From Gammaproteobacteria bacterium (GTDB lineage Bacteria > Pseudomonadota > Gammaproteobacteria > SZUA-140), in contig JALSHQ010000010.1 of NCBI GenBank assembly GCA_026982145.1, positions 1-6,968 of the forward strand: a DNA stretch of 6,968 nt, written 5' to 3'. The position numbers were made by a program, and so were the translations under genes. Under the pieces are notes generated by a model, which worked only from the letters and a program-made list of their open reading frames with translations, was not told the origin of the DNA and did not search any database. Position 1 is the first letter of the stretch. Each line of letters starts with the position of its first letter. Positions 1-6,164 of the stretch are shown piece after piece.

Positions 1-558
1 GATCAAAACAACGGCTTTGCCATCGGCGCTTACGGCCTGTTTTTAGAGACAAGCGACGGAGGCGAAAATTGGCAAAAACGGTGGATCAGCGAAGCGGATG
101 ACTTCCACCTCAATCACATCACCTCGGCGGCAGATGGCACCCTCTACATCGCTGCCGAAAGTGGCGTGATTTATCGCTCCGATGATGGCGGCGACAGATG
201 GATCAGCCTGACCACCCCCTACCACGGTTCTTTTTTCGGTTCGCTACCGCTGGCTGAAAACCGGCTATTTGTTTTCGGGCTGCGCGGCCATCTTTTCAGC
301 TCAAATGATAAAGGCGAAAGCTGGCATAACATCGCCACCAGTACCATCGCCATGCTCACCAGTGCCCTGAAAACCGATGATAACCGTTGCATTATCGCCG
401 GACTCAGTGGCGTACTACTGGTTGACGCTGGCTGTGATGGTAAAGCGCTACAGCTCATCCAGCGCCCCGACCGCAACGGCATCTCGGCGCTGCTCACCAG
501 TGATAAGGGCGAGCTGGTGCTGATCGGCGAAGCGGGCATCACGAGATTCAAGCCGTGA
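1..558 (+). CDS. BNR/YCF48-like beta-propeller protein, C-terminal part (5' end outside window)
   Basis: The reading frame is open from the first base, so the gene starts upstream; 185 residues are present. Three Asp-box-like motifs are visible: SDGGENW (residues 18-24 of the fragment), SDDGGDRW (60-67) and SNDKGESW (101-108). Each follows a glycine-rich strand of the type GAYGLFLET or ESGVIYR. A fourth and fifth degenerate blade follow (AGLSGVLLV, GEAGITRF). This is the repeat pattern of the YCF48/BNR family, which folds as a beta-propeller; relatives are about 330-360 residues, so roughly half is missing, including any signal peptide. The stop TGA overlaps the ATG of the exporter gene (TGATG), so the two are almost surely co-transcribed and probably translationally coupled. 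From memory, such propeller genes are often next to RND/MMPL exporter genes in Proteobacteria, sometimes with DUF1302 and DUF1329 genes upstream. A scaffold or accessory role in the periplasm is inference; no enzymatic activity is claimed. Confidence 0.85.
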   Translation, partial: DQNNGFAIGAYGLFLETSDGGENWQKRWISEADDFHLNHITSAADGTLYIAAESGVIYRSDDGGDRWISLTTPYHGSFFGSLPLAENRLFVFGLRGHLFSSNDKGESWHNIATSTIAMLTSALKTDDNRCIIAGLSGVLLVDAGCDGKALQLIQRPDRNGISALLTSDKGELVLIGEAGITRFKP

Positions 559-2897
559 TGAGCGCTTTGACCAATACCCTTGAAAAGCTGCTCTTCAATC
601 ATCGCCGTGGGGTGATTGTGCTGTTTGTCATCATCACCACTGTGCTGCTCTACTGCGCCAGTCAACTGCGTGTTGATGCCGGCTTCACCAAGCTGTTGCC
701 GATGCAGCACGAATACATGCAGACCTTTGGCGAACATCAGCAGGAGTTTGGTGGTGCCAATCGAATCCTGATCGCCTTGATGGTCAAAGAGGGGGATATC
801 TTCAACAAGCCTTTTTTCGACCGCCTTGCCGCCATCACCGATGAGGTCTTTTTTATCCCCGGTGTCGACCGCACCCGCGTCACCTCGCTCTTCACCCCCA
901 ATGTCCGCTTTACCGAAGTGGTGGAGGACGGCATCGCTGGCGGCAATGTCATCCCCGCCGACTTTGAGGCCACGCCAGAGGGGCTGGCCAAGGTGCGGCA
1001 GAACATTCTCAAGGCGGGGATCGTCGGTCGTCTGGTGGCCAACGATTTCAGTGGTGCGTTGATCAGCGTGCAGTTGCAGGAGTTCAACCCTGAAACCGGC
1101 GAAGCGCTGGACTACATTGAAGTCGCCGAACTTTTGGAAGAACGCATTCGCGTTCAGTATGAGAGTCAGGATTTCAACCTCGAACTCAATGTTCATGTCA
1201 TCGGTTTCGCTAAAGCGATCGGTGATATCGCTGATGGCGCGGCGCGGGTGATCCTCTTTTTTGCCCTCACCTTCGTCATCACCGCGCTGCTGGTCTTCGC
1301 CAATACCCGTTCTTTTCGCCTCACAGCGGCACTGCTGGGCAGTGCACTCATCGCGGTAGTCTGGCAACTGGGGCTACTTACGGCGATGGGTTATGGCATC
1401 GACCCGATGTCGGTGCTCATCCCCTTTCTGATCTTCGCCATCGCCATCAGCCACGGCGTGCAGATGGTCAATAACCATAACAACGAAGTCTTTCAGGGCG
1501 CGGATGCCGAAACCGCCGCCCGCACCTGTTTCAAGCGCTTGCTGATTCCCAGCACCATTGCGCTGGCCAGCGACACCATCGGTTTTATCACCATCTACCT
1601 GGTCGAGATCCGCGTTATTCAAGAGATGGCGATCACCGCCAGCGTCGGGGTGGCGGTGATTATCTTCATCAACCTATTGTTATTGCCAGTGCTACTTTCT
1701 TATATCGCTCCCAAAGCAGGCCACCGGGAAAAGCTAAGCCAGCGCGCCGAGAAGATGAATGCCGTCTGGGCGGTAGTAGCCAAAGCCGCCACCGCCAAAC
1801 CCGCCGCCGGCATTATTTTCTTCTCCCTGTTTTTGCTACTGGTCGGCGCCTGGAAAGCGACCGACGTTAAAATTGGCGACCTGCAACGCGGCGTGCCGGA
1901 GCTGCGCGCCGAGTCGCGCTACAACGTTGACAGCGAAGTGATCAGCGATAAATTCTCCATCGGTGTCGATGTACTAACCGTGATTGTGGAAACGACCCCA
2001 GAAGGGTGCATCAATTACGACATCATGAGCGCCATCGACCACTTTCAATGGACCATGTTAAATGTGGAAGGGGTGCAGTCGGTGATCGCCATGCCGGGCA
2101 TTGTGCGGGTGATCAACTCGGGCTGGAACGAAGGCAGTTTGAAGTGGCGCGTGTTGCCGCGTAACGAATCCTCCCTAGCGCAGTCGGTGGCCTATATTCC
2201 CACTAGCAGTGGCCTGCTCAATAACGATTGCAGCGTCATGCCGGTGATGATCTTTACCGGTGACCACAAAGCCACCACCATCACCACCATCGTCACCGCT
2301 ATCAAGGCGTATCGAGATGCACACAATCGCGACGACCTCCAGTTCCGTCTTGCCACTGGCAATGTCGGCGTGATGGCTGCCACTAACGAAGAGATTGAGC
2401 GTGCCCAGTTCCCGATTCTGTTCTACCTGTTCAGCATCATTATCGCTTTGTGTTTAGTCACCTTTCGTTCCCTCACCACCACACTGTGCATCATGCTGCC
2501 TTTGGGGTTGGTCTCGCTGCTGGCCTACGCGCTGATGGCGATGCTCGACATCGGCCTCAAGGTTGCTACGCTGCCGGTGGTGGCGCTGGGGGTCGGCGTC
2601 GGGGTGGACTACGGCATCTACATCTACAGCCGTCTGCGTGAATTTTTAAAAACCGAAAATTCGCTCTACGACGCCTACTTGATGACCCTGAGCCAGACCG
2701 GCAGCGGGGTACTCTTCACCGCCATCACACTCGCCATCGGCGTTGCCACCTGGATTTTTTCACCGCTGAAGTTTCAGGCCGACATGGGCATTCTGCTCAC
2801 CTTCATGTTTTTAGTGAACATGCTCGGGGCGATCTTTCTGCTGCCGGCATTGGCCTATTGGTTTGAGCGCTTTCGTAAACCTAAAAAATCATCATGA
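558..2897 (+). CDS. RND superfamily (MMPL/HAE3-like) exporter, 779 aa
   Basis: A complete inner-membrane transporter with the duplicated RND layout. TM1 lies at about residues 18-36, periplasmic domain 1 at about 37-229, five helices at about 230-386, TM7 at about 416-432, periplasmic domain 2 at about 433-615, and the last five helices at about 618-768, with a basic tail (RKPKKSS). The second half carries GVGVDYGIYIYSRLRE with Asp684-Tyr685, matching the proton-relay Asp-Tyr position of MmpL/HAE3 proteins. The equivalent site in the first half reads ISHGVQM (Ser298-His299), without an Asp. The length fits the COG1033-type predicted exporters; HAE3 relatives move lipids or hydrophobic compounds, but the cargo cannot be read from sequence. 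I chose ATG 558, which overlaps the upstream stop; GTG 555 would add one residue. No good Shine-Dalgarno is seen, which suits coupling to the propeller gene. No adaptor (MFP) or outer-membrane channel gene is in the window. Confidence 0.92.
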   Translation: MSALTNTLEKLLFNHRRGVIVLFVIITTVLLYCASQLRVDAGFTKLLPMQHEYMQTFGEHQQEFGGANRILIALMVKEGDIFNKPFFDRLAAITDEVFFIPGVDRTRVTSLFTPNVRFTEVVEDGIAGGNVIPADFEATPEGLAKVRQNILKAGIVGRLVANDFSGALISVQLQEFNPETGEALDYIEVAELLEERIRVQYESQDFNLELNVHVIGFAKAIGDIADGAARVILFFALTFVITALLVFANTRSFRLTAALLGSALIAVVWQLGLLTAMGYGIDPMSVLIPFLIFAIAISHGVQMVNNHNNEVFQGADAETAARTCFKRLLIPSTIALASDTIGFITIYLVEIRVIQEMAITASVGVAVIIFINLLLLPVLLSYIAPKAGHREKLSQRAEKMNAVWAVVAKAATAKPAAGIIFFSLFLLLVGAWKATDVKIGDLQRGVPELRAESRYNVDSEVISDKFSIGVDVLTVIVETTPEGCINYDIMSAIDHFQWTMLNVEGVQSVIAMPGIVRVINSGWNEGSLKWRVLPRNESSLAQSVAYIPTSSGLLNNDCSVMPVMIFTGDHKATTITTIVTAIKAYRDAHNRDDLQFRLATGNVGVMAATNEEIERAQFPILFYLFSIIIALCLVTFRSLTTTLCIMLPLGLVSLLAYALMAMLDIGLKVATLPVVALGVGVGVDYGIYIYSRLREFLKTENSLYDAYLMTLSQTGSGVLFTAITLAIGVATWIFSPLKFQADMGILLTFMFLVNMLGAIFLLPALAYWFERFRKPKKSS

Positions 2898-2923
2898 TTT
2901 GTACAAGGCCCGCCTAAGCAGGC
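2883..2923 (-). terminator. possible weak terminator of the sodB-Nudix transcript in the convergent gap
   Basis: Read on the - strand, 2923-2908 gives GCCTGC-TTAG-GCGGGC, a six-pair stem with one U-G wobble and a four-base loop. On the + strand the same site has a C-A mismatch, so the hairpin is better for the leftward transcript. Further along in that direction an AT-rich dyad (2900-2886) runs into six T residues (complement of 2888-2883), inside the 3' end of the exporter gene. No U-tract directly follows the GC-rich stem, so this is not a textbook intrinsic terminator. The rest of the 54-base gap between the convergent genes shows nothing else. Confidence 0.25.
2886..2900. repeat. second copy of the AAATCA-N3-TGATTT inverted repeat at the exporter stop codon
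   Basis: The arms are identical to those at 4175-4189, the spacer is TCA rather than ATC, and GT follows in both. Here the dyad spans the last two codons and the TGA stop of the exporter gene, so codon content alone could have produced it. Confidence 0.4.
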
Positions 2924-2951
2924 TCCATCAGCAGTTGCAATTAATCTCTGT

Positions 2952-3509
2952 TTAGCGCTGATTATTTTTAAGGTGGACTGTTTTTAATATCATGCGCTGA
3001 ATCGACGCTTCGCTGTTGATGGCGGGGATCTCTTCCAACGTAAACCACCTGACCTCATTTGATTCGTCCGATATCTCAGGGGCATCATCCAGTGCAGCTT
3101 CGAACAGGTAGCGAATATCAAAATGTGGGTGTGCGGCCTCTCGCTTGTTTGCCGGAATGGTGTGGATATCGATGTCAAAAATGGCATCGCTGACGGTGCG
3201 AAGCTCAGCAATGCCTGTCTCCTCCTGCGCTTCTCGCAGTGCGCTTTCTAATACGGTGGCATCATCTTCAACATGGCCGCCGGGCTGTAGCCAGCGGTTA
3301 AGTTTTTTATGGTGCAGCATGAGTGCATGGCAACAGGTGGGGTCGATGATCCAAGCGGAACTCGTTACATGGCCTACGGAGAGTGTTCTTTTATAAAAAT
3401 CGCCGTAGCGCGCAACAAACGCTAGCATCGCCTGTTGGTGCGCGGCTTCAGTTTCATCAAAGGCGGCATGCGCCGCTATTGTTTTAAGGTGATGGGCTTG
3501 GTTCATCAT
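2952..3509 (-). CDS. Nudix hydrolase, 185 aa
   Basis: The protein carries a Nudix box at residues 78-100: Gly78, then Arg92-Glu93, Glu96-Glu97, Gly99 and Ile100, in the frame G-x5-x-x7-REAQEETGI. The first Glu of the consensus is Ala84; the REx2EE core that binds the catalytic divalent metals is intact. It is preceded by HHKKLNRWLQPGGHVE, and by GHVTSSAWIID earlier, which resembles a Nudix subgroup with a 40-50 residue N-terminal helical extension. Nudix enzymes hydrolyse nucleoside diphosphates linked to another moiety; the substrate here is unknown. It is cytoplasmic, with no signal peptide or membrane segment. It begins 20 bases after the sodB stop on the same strand, so it is probably the second gene of that operon. 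Two Met codons are adjacent (3509 and 3506); a weak GAGAAG lies 9 bases before the first, so I kept the longer form. A role in cleaning oxidised nucleotides beside SOD is tempting, but only inference. Confidence 0.9.
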   Translation of the reverse strand: MMNQAHHLKTIAAHAAFDETEAAHQQAMLAFVARYGDFYKRTLSVGHVTSSAWIIDPTCCHALMLHHKKLNRWLQPGGHVEDDATVLESALREAQEETGIAELRTVSDAIFDIDIHTIPANKREAAHPHFDIRYLFEAALDDAPEISDESNEVRWFTLEEIPAINSEASIQRMILKTVHLKNNQR

Positions 3510-3529
3510 ACCGGGTTACTTCTCATGCA

Positions 3530-4114
3530 CTAGTCATCCGTGAAATTTTGCGCGACAAAATCCCAGTTAACCAAATGCCAGAAGGCTTCAACATATTGCG
3601 GGCGTGCGTTGCGGTAGTCGATGTAATAAGCGTGTTCCCACACGTCACAGGTGAGCAGTGCGCGTTGTCCGGTTGTCATCGGAGTGGCGGCATTACTGGT
3701 GCTGGTGAGTGCGAGCGAGCCATCACTGTTTTTCACCAGCCAGCCCCAGCCTGAGCCGAAGGTGGTGATGGCCGTTTGGCTAAATTGAGCCTTGAACTCA
3801 TCGAATGAGCCGAAGGTGCTGTTGATCGCGACGAGCAGTTCACCGCTGGGTTCTCCACCGCCGTTGGGGCTGAGGCAGTGCCAGTAGAAGGTGTGGTTCC
3901 AGATCTGTGCTGCATTATTGAAGATGCCGCCGGTGGCGGAGGTGATGATCTCTTCCAACGACTGTGATTCAAACTCGCTCCCTTTAATCAGGTTGTTGAG
4001 ATTGGTGACATAGGTTTGGTGATGTTTACCGTAGTGATATTCAAGCGTTTCGGCTGAGATGTGGGGTTCGAGTGCCGTCATTGCATAGGGCAGTTCTGGA
4101 AGCGTGTGTGCCAT
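3530..4114 (-). CDS. sodB: superoxide dismutase [Fe], 194 aa
   Basis: The enzyme converts superoxide to hydrogen peroxide and oxygen in the cytoplasm. The sequence is close to E. coli SodB from memory, with long shared stretches such as PHISAETLEYHYGKHHQTYV and WEHAYYIDYRNARPQY. All four metal ligands are in place: His27, His74 (in WNHTFYW), Asp157 and His161 (in DVWEHAYY). The FNNAAQ motif with Gln70 is the Fe-type hallmark; Mn enzymes normally supply this glutamine from the C-terminal domain. Length is typical and there is no export signal. The start is fixed by a strong Shine-Dalgarno (AAAAGGAG) 9 bases upstream. The gene is divergent from hyuB across about 106 bases and is followed by the Nudix gene on the same strand. 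In enterobacteria sodB is iron-regulated through Fur and RyhB; I see no good Fur box here. Cys156 before Asp157 replaces the Val of E. coli. Confidence 0.98.
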   Translation of the reverse strand: MAHTLPELPYAMTALEPHISAETLEYHYGKHHQTYVTNLNNLIKGSEFESQSLEEIITSATGGIFNNAAQIWNHTFYWHCLSPNGGGEPSGELLVAINSTFGSFDEFKAQFSQTAITTFGSGWGWLVKNSDGSLALTSTSNAATPMTTGQRALLTCDVWEHAYYIDYRNARPQYVEAFWHLVNWDFVAQNFTDD

Positions 4115-4123
4115 GTTGTCAAT

Positions 4124-4131
4124 CTCCTTTT
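4124..4131 (-). promoter_or_regulatory. ribosome binding site of sodB
   Basis: On the - strand the site reads AAAAGGAG, with 9 bases between it and the ATG at 4114. It is the strongest Shine-Dalgarno in the window and fixes the sodB start. Upstream, at 4132-4190, I find no convincing sigma-70 promoter for sodB; TTGATT followed 17 bases later by TAGCGT is the best and is weak. Confidence 0.8.
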
Positions 4132-4174
4132 GTTAACGGTTGGGGTGAGCTAACGCTAATCCTAAATGGCAGAT

Positions 4175-4189
4175 AAATCAATCTGATTT
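4175..4189. repeat. 15-base inverted repeat AAATCA-ATC-TGATTT in the sodB/hyuB divergent gap
   Basis: Six-base perfect arms flank a three-base spacer in the intergenic region between the divergent sodB and hyuB genes. It overlaps the position expected for the -35 element of the proposed hyuB promoter, so it could be an operator. It does not match the FNR (TTGAT-N4-ATCAA) or Fur consensus beyond chance. A second copy with identical arms lies at 2886-2900. Confidence 0.45.
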
Positions 4190-4213
4190 GTTTGCCCTTT
4201 GCTCTGGTAAGAT
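4185..4213 (+). promoter_or_regulatory. candidate hyuB promoter with extended -10
   Basis: TGGTAAGAT (4205-4213) is an extended -10 (TGN plus TAAGAT, five of six to TATAAT), followed by a GC-rich discriminator GCGGGC. The -35 is poor: gatttg at 4185-4190 with 17-base spacing. Transcription would start at about 4220-4221, on or beside the ATG of hyuB. Alternatively GGTAAG (4206-4211) serves as a weak Shine-Dalgarno 9 bases before the ATG, in which case the promoter lies further upstream. Confidence 0.4.
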
Positions 4214-4220
4214 GCGGGCT

Positions 4221-5771
4221 ATGGATGCCATTTCACTCACTATTTTTGCCAGCCGTATCAATGCCATTTGTGAGGAAATGGGGGCAGTGCTGCAGTGCAC
4301 GGCGCTTTCACCCAATATCAAAGATCGGCTCGACTACTCCTGTGCGGTGTTTGACCCCAACGGCGAGCTGTGTGCGCAGGCGGCGCATATTCCAGTGCAC
4401 CTTGGCAGCATGGCTTATGCGATGGCCGGAATTGTGACAACACAGGTGTGGCAGGCGGGTGACATGGTGGTGGTTAATGACCCTTATTTAGGGGGGACAC
4501 ACCTGCCGGATGTCACCTTGATTGCGCCGCTTTTCATTGATGATGAACTGGTGGGTTTTGTGGCCAACCGCGCCCACCATGCCGATATTGGTGCCACTAC
4601 GCCGGGCTCGATGCCGATCTCAACGCGGCTCGACGAAGAGGGGGTGATTATTCCGCCAACGTTTATTGTGCGCGGTGGTGAGCTGAATGAATCGGTGCTC
4701 GCTGAGATTACACGCCAGAGTCGTAATAGCGTTCAATCCCATGGTGATTACTCCGCACAGTTGAGCGCCAACCGCTGTGGTGTCGAGCGGCTCAAAGCGC
4801 TGGTGGTGGGGATGGGCGTGGCGCCGTTTCGTGCGGCACTGGACGCACTCAATGATTACGCAGAGCGGTTGGCGTTGAGCACGCTGCGCCAAATCCCCGA
4901 TGGCACTTACCGCTTTTACGATGTAATGGATGATGACGGCATGGGGCAGCGGGATATCCGCATCGAGCTATGCTTACAGGCAAAAGAGGGGCGGATGCTG
5001 CTCGATTTTTCAGGCACGGCTTCGCAGGTGAGGGGAAATATTAACTGCCCGTTATCGGTCGCGGCGGCCGCGGCGTTTTATCTTTTTCGCTGCTTGATGC
5101 CAGCACATACACCAGCATGCGCTGGCAGCTTTCGTCCCATCACATTGTCGATCCCCGAAGGGACATTACTAAATGCTGCTCGGCCCGCTGCTGTGGCCGC
5201 AGGCAATGTGGAAACCAGCACCCGCATTGTCGATGTGGTGATGGGTGCATTAGCGCAGGCGATACCGGATCAAATCCCCGCCGCCAGCCACGGCAGCATG
5301 AACAACATCGCCATGGGCGGCGTGGTGCAACATCACGGCGAGCCACAAGCGTGGGATTACTACGAGACCATTGGCGGCGGCATGGGGGCAAACGCCTTGA
5401 GTGATGGTGTTAGTGCAGTGCAGACCCACATGACCAATACGCGCAACACCCCCATTGAAAGCTTGGAGATGCACTACCCGTTGCGGTTGCGGTGCTATGC
5501 CATTCGTGACGGCTCGGGTGGGGCGGGTGCTCAGCGCGGCGGTGATGGCACCCTGCGTGAATATGAGTTTCTTGCCGATACCACCGTCACCCTATTAACC
5601 GAGCGCCGTTATCATGCCCCTTGGGGGGTGGCTGGCGGTGAAGCGGGCAGTGCAGGGGTCAACCGGTTTAATGGGGAAGTGATCGGTGCCAAACAGCAGT
5701 TAAAAGCAGTAGCAGGCGACCGGTTGCTGATTGAGACCCCGGGTGGTGGCGGTTGGGGCGAGGCTAAATAA
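4221..5771 (+). CDS. hyuB: hydantoinase B/oxoprolinase family protein (HyuB-like), 516 aa
   Basis: Homologues form the HyuB subunit of ATP-dependent N-methylhydantoinase or part of 5-oxoprolinase, and are related to a subunit of acetone carboxylase; most work with a HyuA subunit that handles ATP. Family signatures run the full length: MGAVLQCTALSPNIKDRLDY near residues 20-39, NDPYLGGTHLPDVTL at 86-100, NRAHHADIGATTPGSM at 116-131, EEGVIIPP at 139-146. Further on come YYETIGGGMGANALSDG, THMTNTRNTPIESLE, the glycine-rich SGGAGAQRGGDGTLREYEF, and the C-terminal ETPGGGGWGE. The His/Asp-rich motifs are likely metal or substrate sites by family analogy. I chose ATG 4221 because homologues start MDAI-like directly before the conserved helix; ATG 4212 and TTG 4188 would add 3 or 11 residues of unconserved sequence. 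The gene is cytoplasmic. Both neighbours point the other way, so it appears monocistronic, and no hyuA is in view. The true substrate is unknown. Confidence 0.9.
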   Translation: MDAISLTIFASRINAICEEMGAVLQCTALSPNIKDRLDYSCAVFDPNGELCAQAAHIPVHLGSMAYAMAGIVTTQVWQAGDMVVVNDPYLGGTHLPDVTLIAPLFIDDELVGFVANRAHHADIGATTPGSMPISTRLDEEGVIIPPTFIVRGGELNESVLAEITRQSRNSVQSHGDYSAQLSANRCGVERLKALVVGMGVAPFRAALDALNDYAERLALSTLRQIPDGTYRFYDVMDDDGMGQRDIRIELCLQAKEGRMLLDFSGTASQVRGNINCPLSVAAAAAFYLFRCLMPAHTPACAGSFRPITLSIPEGTLLNAARPAAVAAGNVETSTRIVDVVMGALAQAIPDQIPAASHGSMNNIAMGGVVQHHGEPQAWDYYETIGGGMGANALSDGVSAVQTHMTNTRNTPIESLEMHYPLRLRCYAIRDGSGGAGAQRGGDGTLREYEFLADTTVTLLTERRYHAPWGVAGGEAGSAGVNRFNGEVIGAKQQLKAVAGDRLLIETPGGGGWGEAK

Positions 5772-5774
5772 GCG

Positions 5775-6065
5775 CTACTCGAATTCGGTTTGATAATGGT
5801 GCGTGATCTCTTCACCTGCTTTAATATTGCGCAGCGCCACCACCGTCAAATCATCGTAATAGGCGGCGTTGGGTTTCGATGAGTGGTTGATATACTTCAT
5901 TTCGTTTTGCACCAGAAACCCCTGCTTGTCCGTAATCCATAAAACATAATCACCATTACGTTTTGTTTTGCGCCCTTCGACAGTGCCGATCAATGTCCCT
6001 TTTTTGATCTTCTGGGTGGCAAAAAGCCCTTTGCCATGAATGCGACTGCTTGAAACTTGGTACAT
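5775..6065 (-). CDS. stand-alone SET-domain protein, candidate protein-lysine methyltransferase, 96 aa
   Basis: The whole protein is one minimal SET domain, with no pre-SET or post-SET cysteines. Motifs appear in the canonical order: SSRIHGKGLFA (residues 5-16, the SAM-binding GKGLFA turn), KKGTLIGTVEG (21-31), KYINHSSKPNA (57-67, the NHS-x-PN pseudoknot motif), and IKAGEEITHHY (81-91) with Tyr91 at the catalytic-tyrosine position. SET enzymes transfer methyl from S-adenosylmethionine to lysine side chains; bacterial targets are mostly unknown. The Cys usual in NHSC is Ser63, as in other short bacterial forms lacking the zinc-binding tail. The start ATG at 6065 has only a weak GGG upstream. 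The gene converges on hyuB with a three-base gap, and a likely promoter lies 37 bases upstream. By hand count, 5821-6060 has 109 G or C in 240 bases (45%), lower than the sampled parts of hyuB (50-67%), which may reflect foreign origin or its lysine content. Confidence 0.87.
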   Translation of the reverse strand: MYQVSSSRIHGKGLFATQKIKKGTLIGTVEGRKTKRNGDYVLWITDKQGFLVQNEMKYINHSSKPNAAYYDDLTVVALRNIKAGEEITHHYQTEFE

Positions 6066-6101
6066 GATGAATACCCATGTTGTGACGTGATATGTGCAGC
6101 C

Positions 6102-6130
6102 ATTCTAGCAAAGCGATAAAGGGATGAGTA
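6102..6130 (-). promoter_or_regulatory. candidate sigma-70 promoter of the SET gene
   Basis: On the - strand, TAGAAT (complement of 6107-6102) matches five of six bases of the -10 consensus. A weak -35, TACTCA (complement of 6130-6125, three of six), sits at the standard 17-base spacing. Transcription would begin near 6095, giving a leader of about 30 bases. This lies in the 99-base gap downstream of the aminotransferase gene, where I see no clear terminator, so read-through from that gene is also possible. Confidence 0.4.
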
Positions 6131-6164
6131 GTGAGCAGCGGTGCTGGAGTGATGCCTTGAGTTT

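Noticed and set aside
219..1367. Long open frame (382 codons) on the - strand, antisense to the propeller and exporter genes
   Set aside because: Its translation is low-complexity, rich in Asp, Gly, His and Gln, with no recognisable domain. It overlaps two well-supported genes and is explained by their codon bias.
2268..2300. Tandem ACCACCATC-like repeat
   Set aside because: It lies in frame inside the exporter and encodes a Thr/Ile run in periplasmic domain 2. It is short and imperfect, with no sign of expansion.
3508..3526. Six-codon mini-ORF (ATG at 3526 on the - strand) ending across the Nudix start
   Set aside because: It could act as a coupling leader, but it has no ribosome binding site, and such short frames arise by chance.
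3027..3960. 14-base direct repeat GATCTCTTCCAACG at 3027-3040 and 3947-3960
   Set aside because: Both copies encode the residues LEEI in the Nudix and SodB proteins; shared codons explain the match.
4172..4190. Possible Fur box in the sodB/hyuB gap, suggested by the GATAA start
   Set aside because: Only about 8 of 19 positions agree with the Fur consensus, close to what an AT-rich stretch gives by chance.
4620..5474. Several open frames on both strands inside hyuB
   Set aside because: They encode Arg-, Cys- and His-rich translations typical of out-of-frame reading of GC-rich DNA, and no family motif is visible.
6131..6160. Possible terminator hairpin after the aminotransferase gene (AGCA-GCGG-TGCT)
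   Set aside because: The stem is only four base pairs, with no following T-tract.
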